The notes under the pieces are model-generated. The model saw only the letters and a program-made list of their open reading frames with translations, searched no databases and was not told the DNA's origin. Of a stretch of 64,000 nucleotides of DNA, positions 9,987-19,165 are shown in pieces; the stretch's first letter is position 1, and the number at the start of each line of letters is the position of its first letter. A program made the translations under genes and the position numbers. The stretch covers positions 2,418,001-2,482,000 of the forward strand of contig OZ345355.1 in assembly GCA_977006965.1 (NCBI GenBank). Reading direction: 5' to 3'. The stretch comes from Phymatolithon calcareum (Eukaryota; Rhodophyta; Florideophyceae; Hapalidiales).

Positions 9987-10694
9987 GAGGAAATTACTAA
10001 AATGACCACGTAGTTTGCTGTATTTTCTAAAATGACCACGAGGCACTTGTGGTATTATGATATCGATCATTCTTGTCAGCACTCCGCCCATGGTCCAGTT
10101 TCCACGTTCGTTTTTGTGCCAATTTAAAGTAAGATTAAGGGCTGCAATTGCACTTCTCCCGAGATGATTCGTCACTTCTTGGTTTTCCCATCTTTTAGGA
10201 AATTGTTTTGCTCCAAGAAGCAACTCAAAAGATCTTTTCGCGTAGACTGCAAAATTTCCCCCAAGTTTTCGATAGTGGCAAATCCAACTTAACTTTCCGT
10301 CGGCGCTGTCTTCACGTCTAATCCTATTCTTAAGGCAGCTTTGTCCACGCATGCTACACTAAAAGGATATATATGATAGATTCGCCATTTTTCGAAGGCA
10401 AAATCCAGTTTCAAAGCTGCTTGTCACTCAGAAATGGGTTCGTCCAACCAAGAGTCTCCATGCTTCCACCGAGCAAACTTTCGTTAGTTGCGGAACATGA
10501 AACAAATGAGGCATAACAAGCGGTCATGTAAGGAAGTTGTCCAGCCCCAACGGCTCTCAAAGATTTCATTTCGCAAATAAATGAAGTTATTTCCTGACCC
10601 GGCAAAAATCTGCCGGCCCAGCTGCCGAATGCTGACAGAACAGAACAATGTCATAACACCACGGGTGCCTTGCGGTCATTTTAGTAATTTCCTC
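9987..10694. mobile_element. Mutator-like non-autonomous element 1 (GAGGAAATT ends)
   Basis: Inverted ends begin GAGGAAATTACTAAAATGAC on both sides. The left end holds an extra internal copy of TTTCTAAAATGACCACG. The flanks AAGATTTTT (9978-9986) and TAGATTTTT (10695-10703) form a 9-bp TSD matching at 8 of 9. Nine-base TSDs and a GAG-type terminus fit the Mutator superfamily. No transposase frame is present. It inserted into the tail of the LINE that continues at 10695, just beyond TTTTAAATAAA. Confidence 0.75.
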
Positions 10695-11395
10695 TAGATT
10701 TTTATTTAAAAGTTACCAACGCATCTGCTGACGCATGGGGCAACTTTCCTAGGGCCAAGAGGTTTTGGCTAGATTCTGTCTATGGAAGAGTTTCTTTTAT
10801 TGTTGGTGCATTGGACTACAAAAACCCACCTCTGGTCTCCCTCGGGACCTCGACGGGGAAAAATACTCCCCTGTCTTGTGATACGCTGTGATTTCAAGTT
10901 GCGGGCCGTCCTTACTTGTCCACAGCCTGAAGCACGGTTAGGAGCTCGTCGAGTGCTCGCTTAGTCCAGGCGCTTTCCTCTTTGGAGAGTCTGTCTTTTG
11001 CGAGGCCATTATCACGTCTTCGATGGTATCTTTTCCACATTGGCCGTGAGTTCGATAAGGGTGGCGGTGTTCATGGGAGGGAACATTCCAAATGACCACT
11101 TGATGACAAGTGTTCTATGTCTTCTTGACTTGAAGAAAAGGTGCGGTCGTAACAACATTGCGCATGCGGTACACGTCGTTTTTTCGACTTTTCCACATCC
11201 TCTGCGGCCTACATTATCTTGCTTCTTTTTTATTTCTTGGTGCTTTTCGTAGCTGTCGTTTCGTTTGCAGCCTCGCACAGGAAGCCATTCACTCTCGCGT
11301 GGACAATATCTCTCTCCGCTTCTAGACGTTCCTTGTTCATCATCTCTGTTGCTGGACCAGATATCAGCGCATCGCATCTTCTTATAGAAAAATGT
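10695..11395 (-). mobile_element. LINE fragment, C family, second copy
   Basis: A minus-strand paralogue of 4390-5136. It has the same tail (CTTTTAAATAAAAATC), the same 3' UTR and the C-terminal FGMFPP region (around 11050-11100), but with a ~30-bp internal rearrangement and frameshifts. The ORF2 remnant is broken into pieces (about 10925-11421). The tail is interrupted by the Mutator-like element at 9987-10694. Confidence 0.65.
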
Positions 11396-12402
11396 AAAAG
11401 GAAAATCGGCTGAACTTGCATTTTTGGTGCCTATTCATAGGCAGATTGCGTGTTATATAAAAATCTACCTTTCTTCTTCTTCGTCTGCACGCCAGAATCA
11501 ATGATTATTCAAAAATCCAATATTTATCATAATATTGCGCCTGCCACAAATCCCCGGTAAGTGCTGGTCTGCACAAATATTCTTGCGATTTTCATGCGCA
11601 AAGTCTGCACACTCGTTATCCGTGCAACTTTGGGACCTCCAATTCCGGCACTAGCAGCCGACTTGGAATCATGTTTTTTCTGTTCCATCGATTTCAAACT
11701 GCTGGTCATCGCCAATAAACGTCGAGAACGTCAAACGCGGCGTCATTTCGTACGGCCCACTTCCTCCAACTAGGGCCAGGCGCCCTCTCAAATGTTGGCC
11801 GTGCACTTTGAAATTCATCGCTGAGAGGGTCACTGAGCTCAAGTAACATAACCTCTACATGCGCTGACGACTGCCCGTCGATTTCGCCGAGCACGGTATG
11901 AATCTTGATAGTTCCTTTTCAAGATCGTTGCTGCTCTGCTTTTGATCAGCTGCCCGTCTCGAGCGGGCAATCTCAAACGATTCAAGTGGCCTCCTCGGGC
12001 TCCTCGCTTGTGCCGCTAATTCCTCAGTGTCACATAGCCGCAAATGTATGCAGGCCATTCTTTGGCGATGATCGCCGTGGGAAAAAGTTCAATTTGAACT
12101 TTGGTCGCAAACGCACATAGGCCGGCAGCATCAGAGGTGACATCCGGCTTAACTGCGGCGATGGACGCGTACCGTCCGTCACATAAGCCATCGATAATGC
12201 GCATCGAATAACCCGGACGTAGTCTCTAGACGTTCCTCCTGATTCACCGCAACACGTTACGCAATTCAGACTAGGAGGGCAGGAGTGTAGACATGAAAGG
12301 CTGATTCTGCTTTTCCTCTCGATTCTAATCTTCCCTGAACAATTGCATATTCGCCATTGCACGCACTTCTCTGTAACTCCCGTGTTTTAAAACCATGCGG
12401 TT
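11396..12402 (-). other. Decayed coding region of unknown origin
   Basis: Successive minus-strand frames (about 12362 down to 11527) read like one ancestral protein broken by stops and frameshifts. Examples are a stretch with IDGLCDGRYASIAAVKPDV, and later VLGEIDGQSSAHVEVMLLEL. I recognise no family. It could be the internal region of an LTR element or a host pseudogene. Plus-strand frames in the same span look less protein-like. Confidence 0.25.
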
Positions 12403-13005
12403 GTGATAGTCCCAGCGGTAGGTCATTCTCGCGCAAGAGAAGAAATGTCGAAATGGGTACCGGGCATGATAGAGCAGCTGCGTACCTGTACTGGCAAACG
12501 GGAGTTGAACAACTGGTATGAACTTTTTCTGAAAAAGCTGAAGGAGCCGTGGACATCGTCTAAGCCGAGGCCCCCGAGATTTAATAGTTTTTGGAACAAG
12601 GAGCTCGACAATCTGGCCAAGAAACGAACCCGGCATTATAAGACTTACAGGAGGACAGGCCTCGAAAGTGACAAAGAAGCCCTCTGAGAGGTAAAAATGC
12701 TGTTAAAGAAGAAGGTGAGAAAAGCCAAATGCGACCAATTTGAAAGATATCTTCATGAGGTTGAGAAAATGGGGCCGAGCGAGGCGGCGAACACCACAAG
12801 CAAGATCATGAAATCAAAAGCACGGAGGAAAGGAACAAACAAAGCTCTCAGGGCTCCTGTGCACCCAAGCAAATTCTCAGCACACATCTCAAGTGTTTGT
12901 AAGGCGGAAGAAGACTGGAATATGCCGTTGCGTACGTTTGCACTCAATAGGGCAATGAAGCGGCACATCGCAAGAGCATTCAACAGAGCACCGAAGGGGA
13001 AGGCG
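12403..13005 (+). pseudogene. LINE ORF2, region before the RT domain
   Basis: Two pieces (12403-12684 and 12697-13005) are separated by a TGA and a small frame change. Together they match the basic helical linker that precedes the RT in the 25.9-kb copy: a FNSFWNKELDNLAKKR stretch, a Lys/Arg-rich helix, then FSAHISSVC, then the start of the first RT motif (RAPKGKA). The RT motif is cut exactly where the inserted sequence begins. Confidence 0.65.
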
Positions 13006-13797
13006 GAGAGGAGAAGGAGAAGGGTTTGACCGGACCGAACGGACCACAAACGAAAAAAGACAAGTTTCCGGCGCGGGCGCGGGCGCCCGCGCCGGCGCAA
13101 GTGGCCGCAGCGATAAAGCTGCACAAAGCGCTCCTTCCGACGGTAATCCCGCCGGAAATGGCGGACGCGATCGTGAACGCGCACTCCAGGGACTTGGCGA
13201 ATCGAGAACTTGCCACACTTGAAATGCCAGACCCAAGCCCGCCGTTGCAAGATTTCGAGAAAATCTTGCGAATTTAAGCGGATTTGATACAGGCCGGCTA
13301 TCATACCGGTCCGGCCCGTTCACCTGTGCGTCACAGATAGGAACCAAGAGCTCAGTCAGGAAATTTTCCCCGCTACAGTGCAGGGTTTTTTTGAACTTGC
13401 AAGAGCTGTGATCCGGCCTCCCCATGGGAGAAGACTATCACCTTCTGGTAGTATGGTAGTACATGGATTCCGCCCTGAGTGGTGTGCCGCAACGCTCAAG
13501 GAAGCTGGGAGAGAAGACAGAAGAAGATGAAAGAAGGCAGCGAGATGACTAGCTACCGTGAGCGTCCTAAATGGTTTCCAACCCGGGGCATCCCTTTGAA
13601 GGACGGCGACTGAAGATTGGCTATGTAGCGATATAGATGTTAAGCTTCCCCAAGGTCTGCACATTGTGCAGCTTGGGCAGCTGTTGTGACATCAAGTACC
13701 ACTCGTATCTGTTAAGTCTACTGGAGCCGTAAGGATGTGGAGTTGTTTACCAGCTCTGATAAATCCCGCAATAAAAGAAAAAAAGAAAGAAAGAAAG
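13006..13797 (+). mobile_element. Retroposed sequence with A-rich tail
   Basis: A 792-bp insertion flanked by a perfect 12-bp duplication AAGGGGAAGGCG (12994-13005 and 13798-13809). It ends in CGCAATAAAAG followed by an (AAAG)n run, which is a retroposition tail. Its 5' part is GC-rich, with an open frame (13026-13277) containing an Ala/Arg/Pro-rich stretch encoded by an 18-bp perfect palindrome (13076-13093), then a helical part and a stop. A hairpin built on CTGCACA/TGTGCAG lies near 13650. It may be a retrocopied mRNA or the 3' part of an unrelated non-LTR element. Confidence 0.7.
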
Positions 13798-13809
13798 AAG
13801 GGGAAGGCG

Positions 13810-14630
13810 GTAGGTCCAGACGGAATTGCGGTCGAAATGTTGCACGCGAACAAAGAAGCGGGGCTCGAAATAATGCTAGCATTATGGGAAACATGCGGGA
13901 GACTCAAATGTCTTCCTCGGGCATGGCGCCAAGCAACTCTGATTCCCTTATACAAGAAAGGCCCAGCTCATGTAGCAGCAAACTACAGGCCCATATCTCT
14001 TTTAAGTCAAGCCAGGAAAATCATCGACTCAGCTCTAGATGCATACATACGCGAGAACTATCGCTTCAATAAGGTTCAGCTGGGTTTTCGGAAAGACAGA
14101 AGCACATATCTCGCTATACTCCGCGCAAAAAGTTCAATGAAAAAGGGCCATCCGTTCATGGAAGTTCTTGTCCTATCCGCGGCATACGATAGTGTGCCCA
14201 GGGATATCCATGAAGAGGCTGACGGAGAAACTTCCTGAAGAGATAGCAAGGATAGTTGCGTACCTGTTAAAACCATCGTGAGTCACATCAGCTGGAGACG
14301 AGACAGAAACGTGGTGTATCATCGACCGAGGAGTACCTCAAGCTTCCCCGCTTAGTCCATGCCTATACAATATATTCATGGACACATTCGCAGAAGCCGT
14401 CTCCAAGACAGACAGGAACGTTTCAGAAAGCCCTGTGCAATTGTTCGCAGATGATGTTCAGCTTCAAGCGAAGACAGGACGAGGAATGCAGAAACTTCTT
14501 GATATAGCGACCAGTTGGGCAAGCGAAAATGGCATGAAATGGAACACAAAACCAGGAAAAAGCGAAGTTCTTAAGTACAAAGGACTTCAGAAGCACACGT
14601 ATTACTTGGCGGGACGAGAACTATATCAAG
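13810..14630 (+). pseudogene. LINE reverse transcriptase domain (disrupted)
   Basis: RT motifs are visible in order: VGPDGIAVEML, IPLYKKGPAHVAANYRPISL, VQLGFRKDRST, a degraded A motif (LVLSAAYDSVPR, where the better copy at 26.9 kb reads VLDLKAAYDTVPR), then after a frameshift near 14205 GVPQASPLSP, and FADDVQLQAK with both motif-C aspartates. The motif-A aspartate position appears mutated. A stop interrupts the stretch near 14279. The domain is therefore dead in this copy. Downstream it is interrupted by the SINE. Confidence 0.75.
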
Positions 14631-14930
14631 ACCACCTGTGGTATAGTGGTAAAACTGCCTCCGCGCACCTGTGCGCATATTTCGGTATGATACAGGCAGG
14701 AATGTTGAGGTCGCCGGTTCGAGTCCTGTCACAAGCAAGAATTGAATTAACGTTCCGCAAAGGGCACACGGATGTCGCCGTGGAGTGGTGTGCAGCAGTA
14801 CTAGCGCGAAGCAGATACGCGAGTACCAGGAATGGATCCATATCAGGAACATTTAGAGGACCCCGAGATGTTGAATAATGTATACTTTGTGTAATTCGAA
14901 TAACCTGCAATAAACAAACAAACAAACAAA
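14631..14930 (+). mobile_element. tRNA-derived SINE, full-length copy A
   Basis: The pol III A box TGGTATAGTGG is at 14639-14649 and the B box GGTTCGAGTCC at 14716-14726. Between them is the perfect 14-bp hairpin GCGCACCTGTGCGC. The 3' end is AACCTGCAATAAAC followed by (AAAC)n. The element is flanked by CTATATCAAG at 14621-14630 and 14931-14940, a TSD of 10 bp or more. The paralogous LINE at 37573-37582 carries the same site without the insertion. The A-to-B spacing is longer than in a tRNA, so the head is a diverged or expanded tRNA. Confidence 0.9.
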
Positions 14931-14940
14931 CTATATCAAG

Positions 14941-15818
14941 CCTGGAGACTCTCGTATCTTGTGGTAAGCATGAATAACAAGGGTGTTACGGATGACACGG
15001 GCATAGCAAGAGTTCGAAATGCTGCAGGATGCATACATAAGCTTCGGGAGCTTGGAGTGAATGTTCGAGGATTCAAACCGGAGACATGCATCAGGATCTT
15101 TAAGTCGCTAATTATCCCGAAATGGGAGTATGCGTTACACGTTACTCCAATGACAAATCGATTGCTCTCGGCAATCGAGTCGGCAGAGGGCTTGTTCTAC
15201 AAGAATGTTTTCGGAAAGTATGCCGAACACCGCCGGGACCGAATGCGAGTTCTGTGCCGACTGGGACCACCAAAGATGAGGAGACGTCATCAAGCAGAAA
15301 GGTTTGCATTAAGCCTGGTACGACACAAAAAGCTCCTTGAAGAAACAGAAGAGTACGTTGGAAGAGATGAGGACGTAAAGGAAGCAATGAAGGATATTGA
15401 ATATCTCAAGATGTATGAAGACTTGCGAAAAGCCCTTCAGAAAGCCCAGGAGGGATCTGTCACGAAGAAGAGGAGGAGAGAAGAAACAATTAAGGTATGG
15501 TAAAAGGAAGAAGAAGGCAGATCAATGAAGATTCCAAATGAAGGCAAGCTACCAGGGATCCTTTACATAGGAGAAAGAACAACACGTTTAAGGTGCCTAA
15601 GGTTGACATTCAACCGAGCAACCCTTTGGAGGAAATCAGTGTTGGGTGCTTACTGTGGGATTACCGCGGTGGTCGAACTAGTCGCCTTACAACGTACTCT
15701 AGCGTCATCGAAGATGAGTACAGAAATTGAGTTTGAGTGCAAGAGACTTACAGGAGCTCTTGTTGGGAGAGAATTACGAATCAAGAACGTTTTGAGCAGC
15801 CAGATGACTATAGCGTAG
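14941..15818 (+). pseudogene. LINE ORF2 post-RT region and C-terminus
   Basis: The frame continues after the SINE: LSYL(G/V)VSMNNKG (RT thumb start), RNAAGCIHKLRELGV, IIPKWEYALHVTPM, then a basic FGKYAEHRRDRMRVLCRL stretch, long charged helices, a TAA at 15501 (the 37.5-kb copy reads through here), then LPGILYIGERTTRLRCLRL and ECKRLTGALVGRELRI to a final TAG at 15816-15818. This is the C-terminal signature of the A family. Confidence 0.75.
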
Positions 15819-15990
15819 AGATTATGCAAGAGCTGCCCCGTTACTCCAAGGTGAGGCTTTGGGAGCTCTCAAAAATAAAATCATCAAATATCCCCATTCA
15901 CGCGCACCACCGTCCAATCTCAATACGACGATGGCGCACTTGTTGTCGCAAAAACAATCAGCGGGGACTGCGGGTATGTGTGACGAACGG

Positions 15991-16210
15991 GGAATATTTG
16001 ATGATTTTACTTTGAGAGCTCCCAAAGCCTCACCTTAGAGAAACTGGGCAGCTCTTGAGATATTCTCGAAGCTAAAGTCCTCTGGCTAGTCAAAGCGTTC
16101 TTGATTAGTAATTCTCTCCCAACAAGAGCTCCTGGGAGTGTTTTGCTCTCCAACTCAATTTCTGTACTCCTCTTCGACCACACTAGAGTATGTTGTAACG
16201 CGACTATGGA
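15991..16210 (-). mobile_element. LINE tail insertion, A family, with perfect TSD
   Basis: A minus-strand copy of the last ~220 bases of the A-family LINE. It is flanked by TGACGAACGG at 15981-15990 and 16211-16220, a perfect 10-bp TSD. It lies tail-to-tail with the LINE ending at 15893, about 97 bp away. Confidence 0.85.
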
Positions 16211-16308
16211 TGACGAACGGAATGACAAGGTTAGGCCGACAAATTAAAGACCCAGCCGCGATCAGGACGCATTTTGCATCGCAGCACGTAATGAGATGTT
16301 GCTGTCAG

Positions 16309-16480
16309 AGGGACCTCCTTGAGAATTCGATTTTTGCGTCCGCGTTACCAGTCCGGAAAAGTCCGCAGTTCCAGTCCGAAATATTTTCACTGGTAATGAG
16401 GACGCGGCATAGGTTTGGCGTGGCTGATGTGTTCATCTATGGGATATTTTTCTCATAACGATTTATAGTTTTCGGAAGTG
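16309..16480 (+). repeat. Left TIR of the 5.95-kb transposon
   Basis: It starts AGGGACCTCCTTGAGAATTC and contains two direct CCAGTCCG motifs and GGACGCGGCATAGGTTT. It is the inverted partner of 22088-22259. The internal CCAGTCCG/ACTGGT repeats are likely transposase-binding sites. Confidence 0.75.
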
Positions 16481-16560
16481 GAATTGCTTTTCAACCAAAC
16501 TTTTCGTAATGGACTTGCCAAAAAACTCTGGTGGAATCCATTTTCACTTGCAATGTTGAG

Positions 16561-16708
16561 CAGTGAGTATTACTCACTGTCATTGCCCGTGATACTCGCT
16601 CTCCTCATCCCATCACGACCCAGACCCCCAGGAAAAGAAACCAAAGAAATCGAATTTAATTTCTTTGATTTCGTTTCGTGGGGGTCCGGGTGGTGAGGAT
16701 GAGTGAGC
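16561..16708. repeat. Palindrome and long hairpin next to the first ORF
   Basis: A perfect 19-bp inverted repeat CAGTGAGTA-T-TACTCACTG (16561-16579) is followed by a long imperfect hairpin. Its arms are 16602-16650 and about 16659-16708, built on CAGACCCCCA/TGGGGGTC and CAAAGAAAT/ATTTCTTTG around an AT-rich loop. The second arm overlaps the candidate ATG at 16699. The hairpin could be a regulatory or recombination structure of the transposon. Confidence 0.75.
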
Positions 16709-18020
16709 TGCCCGACGCCGCCCCTCTTACCGCGGCGGACCGGAACTTCTGGGGTTCGCGTCTTGCGCACGCCGGACTGTGTTTGAAGAAGCCCGGCGAC
16801 CGTCTATGCAATACATTGTCTTCCGCCCTCGCAGAAATTGAGGCAGCGCGCAGAGGTGCCTGCTCAAGATCATGCGCGCGCAAGGTATTGCAAGGGCAAG
16901 CAGGCGACGTGCAAGCAATGGACGTTTTGCCCTTGAGGCTAGAAGAATCCAAGCTGATTCTCGCGCACGGCAAGCTTGGAGAAATGTCGATATGGAAAGA
17001 AAAAAGGAACTATTTCAAAAGCTTGTATCTGCCTTCGTGCGACATGGAACAGACAATGATTTCATTCCGGCAGCACAAAATGGACCTATTGATGAGATTC
17101 TAGAGATGGTCGTCCGCCCACGTATGCGATTGAAGCACCGCGAGCGGCCGCCAATTGTGCGGCGCTTTGTTTACCGCGGAGAAGGACCTGCGAACACGAA
17201 CAAACTACCAAAGCGCAAGGTGGTCGATCCTATCACAAAGTTTTCTGCACGGCGCAATGTGTATCCCAATGTGCGACTCCCAAAGAGAGATTTGACAGTT
17301 GGAGAAATGGACCTCGTGTTGGTTTTCTTGGAAGAGATCCACAAAGAAGGAAAACTGGCATTCAGAACAGTACAAGAGGCGGTCCGTGCATGCGAGGATG
17401 TTTTTAAAAGGTACAGGCCAGTTCATGGTCAACCCGATGTGATGGGGTATGAAGGATTTCCAAAGCCATCCGCGGAATTACGGACGTCTGCAGCGCCATC
17501 TTCTAGATCTGATCCAGCCCCAAACAGTGAGAACGATATTGCTCTCAATGTAGCACACGGCGCCTGCAGCGGCACCACGAGGCACCCCGCGGTACCCTCA
17601 AATGCGGAACAGCTCTCAAACCATGCACGCCCGAAGTTTAACGCAAGAGAATCAGGCGCCGGAAATACCATTTCTTCATCTTGGGAGAGAAGGCTTGCGA
17701 GTATGACGCAGCGGTACATTCAAACGGCGAAGAGTTCAACAATTTATCTGGTCTTAAAACGAGGGCTCGATCCGCGACGAGAACTGCGATTCAAAGTTGC
17801 GATTACGGGGATCGATTTTAATGATTCACTCCTTTCTTCCACTGAGCAAGCCATGTACGAGTATCTTCGCGAGTGCAATGAAGAGAAGAAAGAAGAGCTT
17901 CGTGGCGAGCTTTTGTGGCAGTTTGATCTGCTCACCAGTTTCCGCTCCTCTCTTGGATATGACTTGTTCGATTCTGTGGGTTGGCCAAACTGTACTGATG
18001 ATATTTCTATTGCAACTTAG
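16699..18020 (+). CDS. Transposon ORF1, unknown protein
   Basis: Two overlapping frames look like one gene. The upstream frame (ATG 16699) begins MSELPDAAPLTAADRNFWG and is protein-like to about 16880. The downstream frame (ATG 16872 to TAA 18018-18020, 382 codons) is protein-like from about 16990 (MERKKELFQKLVSAF). The switch near 16880-16980 would need a small intron or reflects a frameshift. The protein is basic at its start and carries a Lys/Arg-rich patch (KLPKRKVVDP). It has a low-complexity Ser/Pro middle and an acidic helical C-terminus (ECNEEKKEELRGELLWQFDLL). I recognise no domain. It is transcribed toward the minus-strand ORFs. By analogy with other multi-gene transposons it may be an accessory DNA-binding protein, which is inference only. 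Confidence 0.5.
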
Positions 18021-18071
18021 ACCTGTGCATCCAGCGTTTTCTATTCTTCGGTAAACTTCAGCAATACTTCG

Positions 18072-19125
18072 TTACTCTCTCAGCTCCGCAATAGGGAGAA
18101 TGCCGTGTTTCTCATCAAATTGCCGTTCTGTTGACCTTCTAAATGCAGAAAGCTCTTCTGCATACCTTTTCTCGTCTTCTTCAGACTGACGCTTGTAAGT
18201 TTCTAATCCTCCTGGAATTTCTTTTGCCTCCCTAACCAACTCTTTCATCAAATCTCTCCGAGAGCTTGAACTTCTGGAGGCAATAGTGGAAGCCTTTCTT
18301 ACTATTTCTTCGTCTCGTCTGAAGAAGTATTCGACACTTTTTGGCTGCTTTGGATGTCCTACATAGCGTCTTTTTGATAGATCCAAAATACGCATATATC
18401 GCTGTACAGCTGAAGAAAGTGCATGAGTGACAGGGTACTGGTGCCAAGGATCTAAAAGACACTTTCTTTGCTCGTCCATCTCCGCAAATACGGCTCCAAG
18501 GACGTCCAAAAAGTGAAGAGGGCATTGTAAATCATTGTGTTCAAGCTGGAGATTCGGCGGAAGTGCTATCGCATATCGGGAATGGAGGCTCAGCGTAGGT
18601 GGACACAGGAACCCAGTCTTCTTCTCTTCTAGGACCCCTGAAGACTGTGGCATTTAGTAAATTCCGAGGGGGGTAGCGCGCCTTGAAATGAATTCCGTTA
18701 CCCCCAAACCGGCTCACCGGCCTGCGAAGAACCCAATTCGCTGGAGCGCATTTGAGCTCTGTATTGACGTTAGTGCCGTAGACCGCTTGACCCCCAATCA
18801 TATCTGGGGGCCATGCTTCTTGCACAACTCTGGAGGAGGGATCATTGAACTCTGGGAAGCCTCGGCTCTTTCGGAGCTCAAAACCATTGTAGCCAACTTT
18901 TTCCGTAGTTCGCGTTGATACTACTCCATGGCCACTAGTTGAGAATGGTGCATCAAGCGCCACTGCAACAGGTGGACTTTCCTTTCGCAGCGGGATCGCG
19001 CCTTGCGAACCCGGCAGAGCAGCGGCAGGCACATCCACGAAGCGATTCTCAAAACGCAGCGAACCGTTTACACGACCACCAGGAGGCTCTGATGATAGCC
19101 GTACCATCCCTTCTGCGTCCGGCAT
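18072..19125 (-). CDS. Transposon ORF2, unknown protein
   Basis: The upstream frame (first ATG at 19125, stop 18541) and the downstream frame (ATG 18653, stop 18072) overlap and probably belong to one gene joined by a short intron or broken by a frameshift near 18560-18650. The downstream part is the clearest: LQCPLHFLDVLGAVFAEMDE, then RYMRILDLSKRRYVGHPKQP, then a Ser/Arg patch and long charged helices ending in IAELRE. It looks like a helical nuclear protein. No family is recognised. It lies directly after the transposase gene on the same strand; the two frames overlap by about 60 bp if the upstream frame is extended past its ATG. Confidence 0.5.
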
Positions 19126-19165
19126 TAGCGGCGAAAGTAGCTCTAGAACTTCAGAGGGGAAAACG

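Larger units (their letters stand above)
12403..15893 (+). mobile_element. LINE, A family, with two nested insertions
   Basis: Segments in order: pre-RT region (12403-13005, stop at about 12685); inserted retroposed sequence (13006-13797); RT domain (13798-14630, frameshift near 14205); SINE (14631-14930); post-RT region and C-terminus (14931-15818, stop at about 15501); 3' UTR ending GGGAGCTCTCAAAAATAAAA and a short ATCATC tail (about 15893). The endonuclease region is not visible upstream, so the copy is probably 5'-truncated. A cleaner copy of the 3' half is at 37483-38533. Confidence 0.75.

Noticed and set aside
12753-13425. Minus-strand frames of ~180 codons
   Set aside because: They are antisense to LINE ORF2 and to the GC-rich retroposed insert, with no domain of their own.
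14639-14726. A genuine tRNA gene
   Set aside because: A and B boxes are present but too far apart, the T arm and acceptor stems do not pair, and the unit has an A-rich tail and TSD, so it is a SINE.
14571-14925. Minus-strand frames of 93 and 99 codons in the SINE
   Set aside because: They lie wholly within the SINE and recur in copy B at 32234-32656, so they are repeat-borne chance frames.
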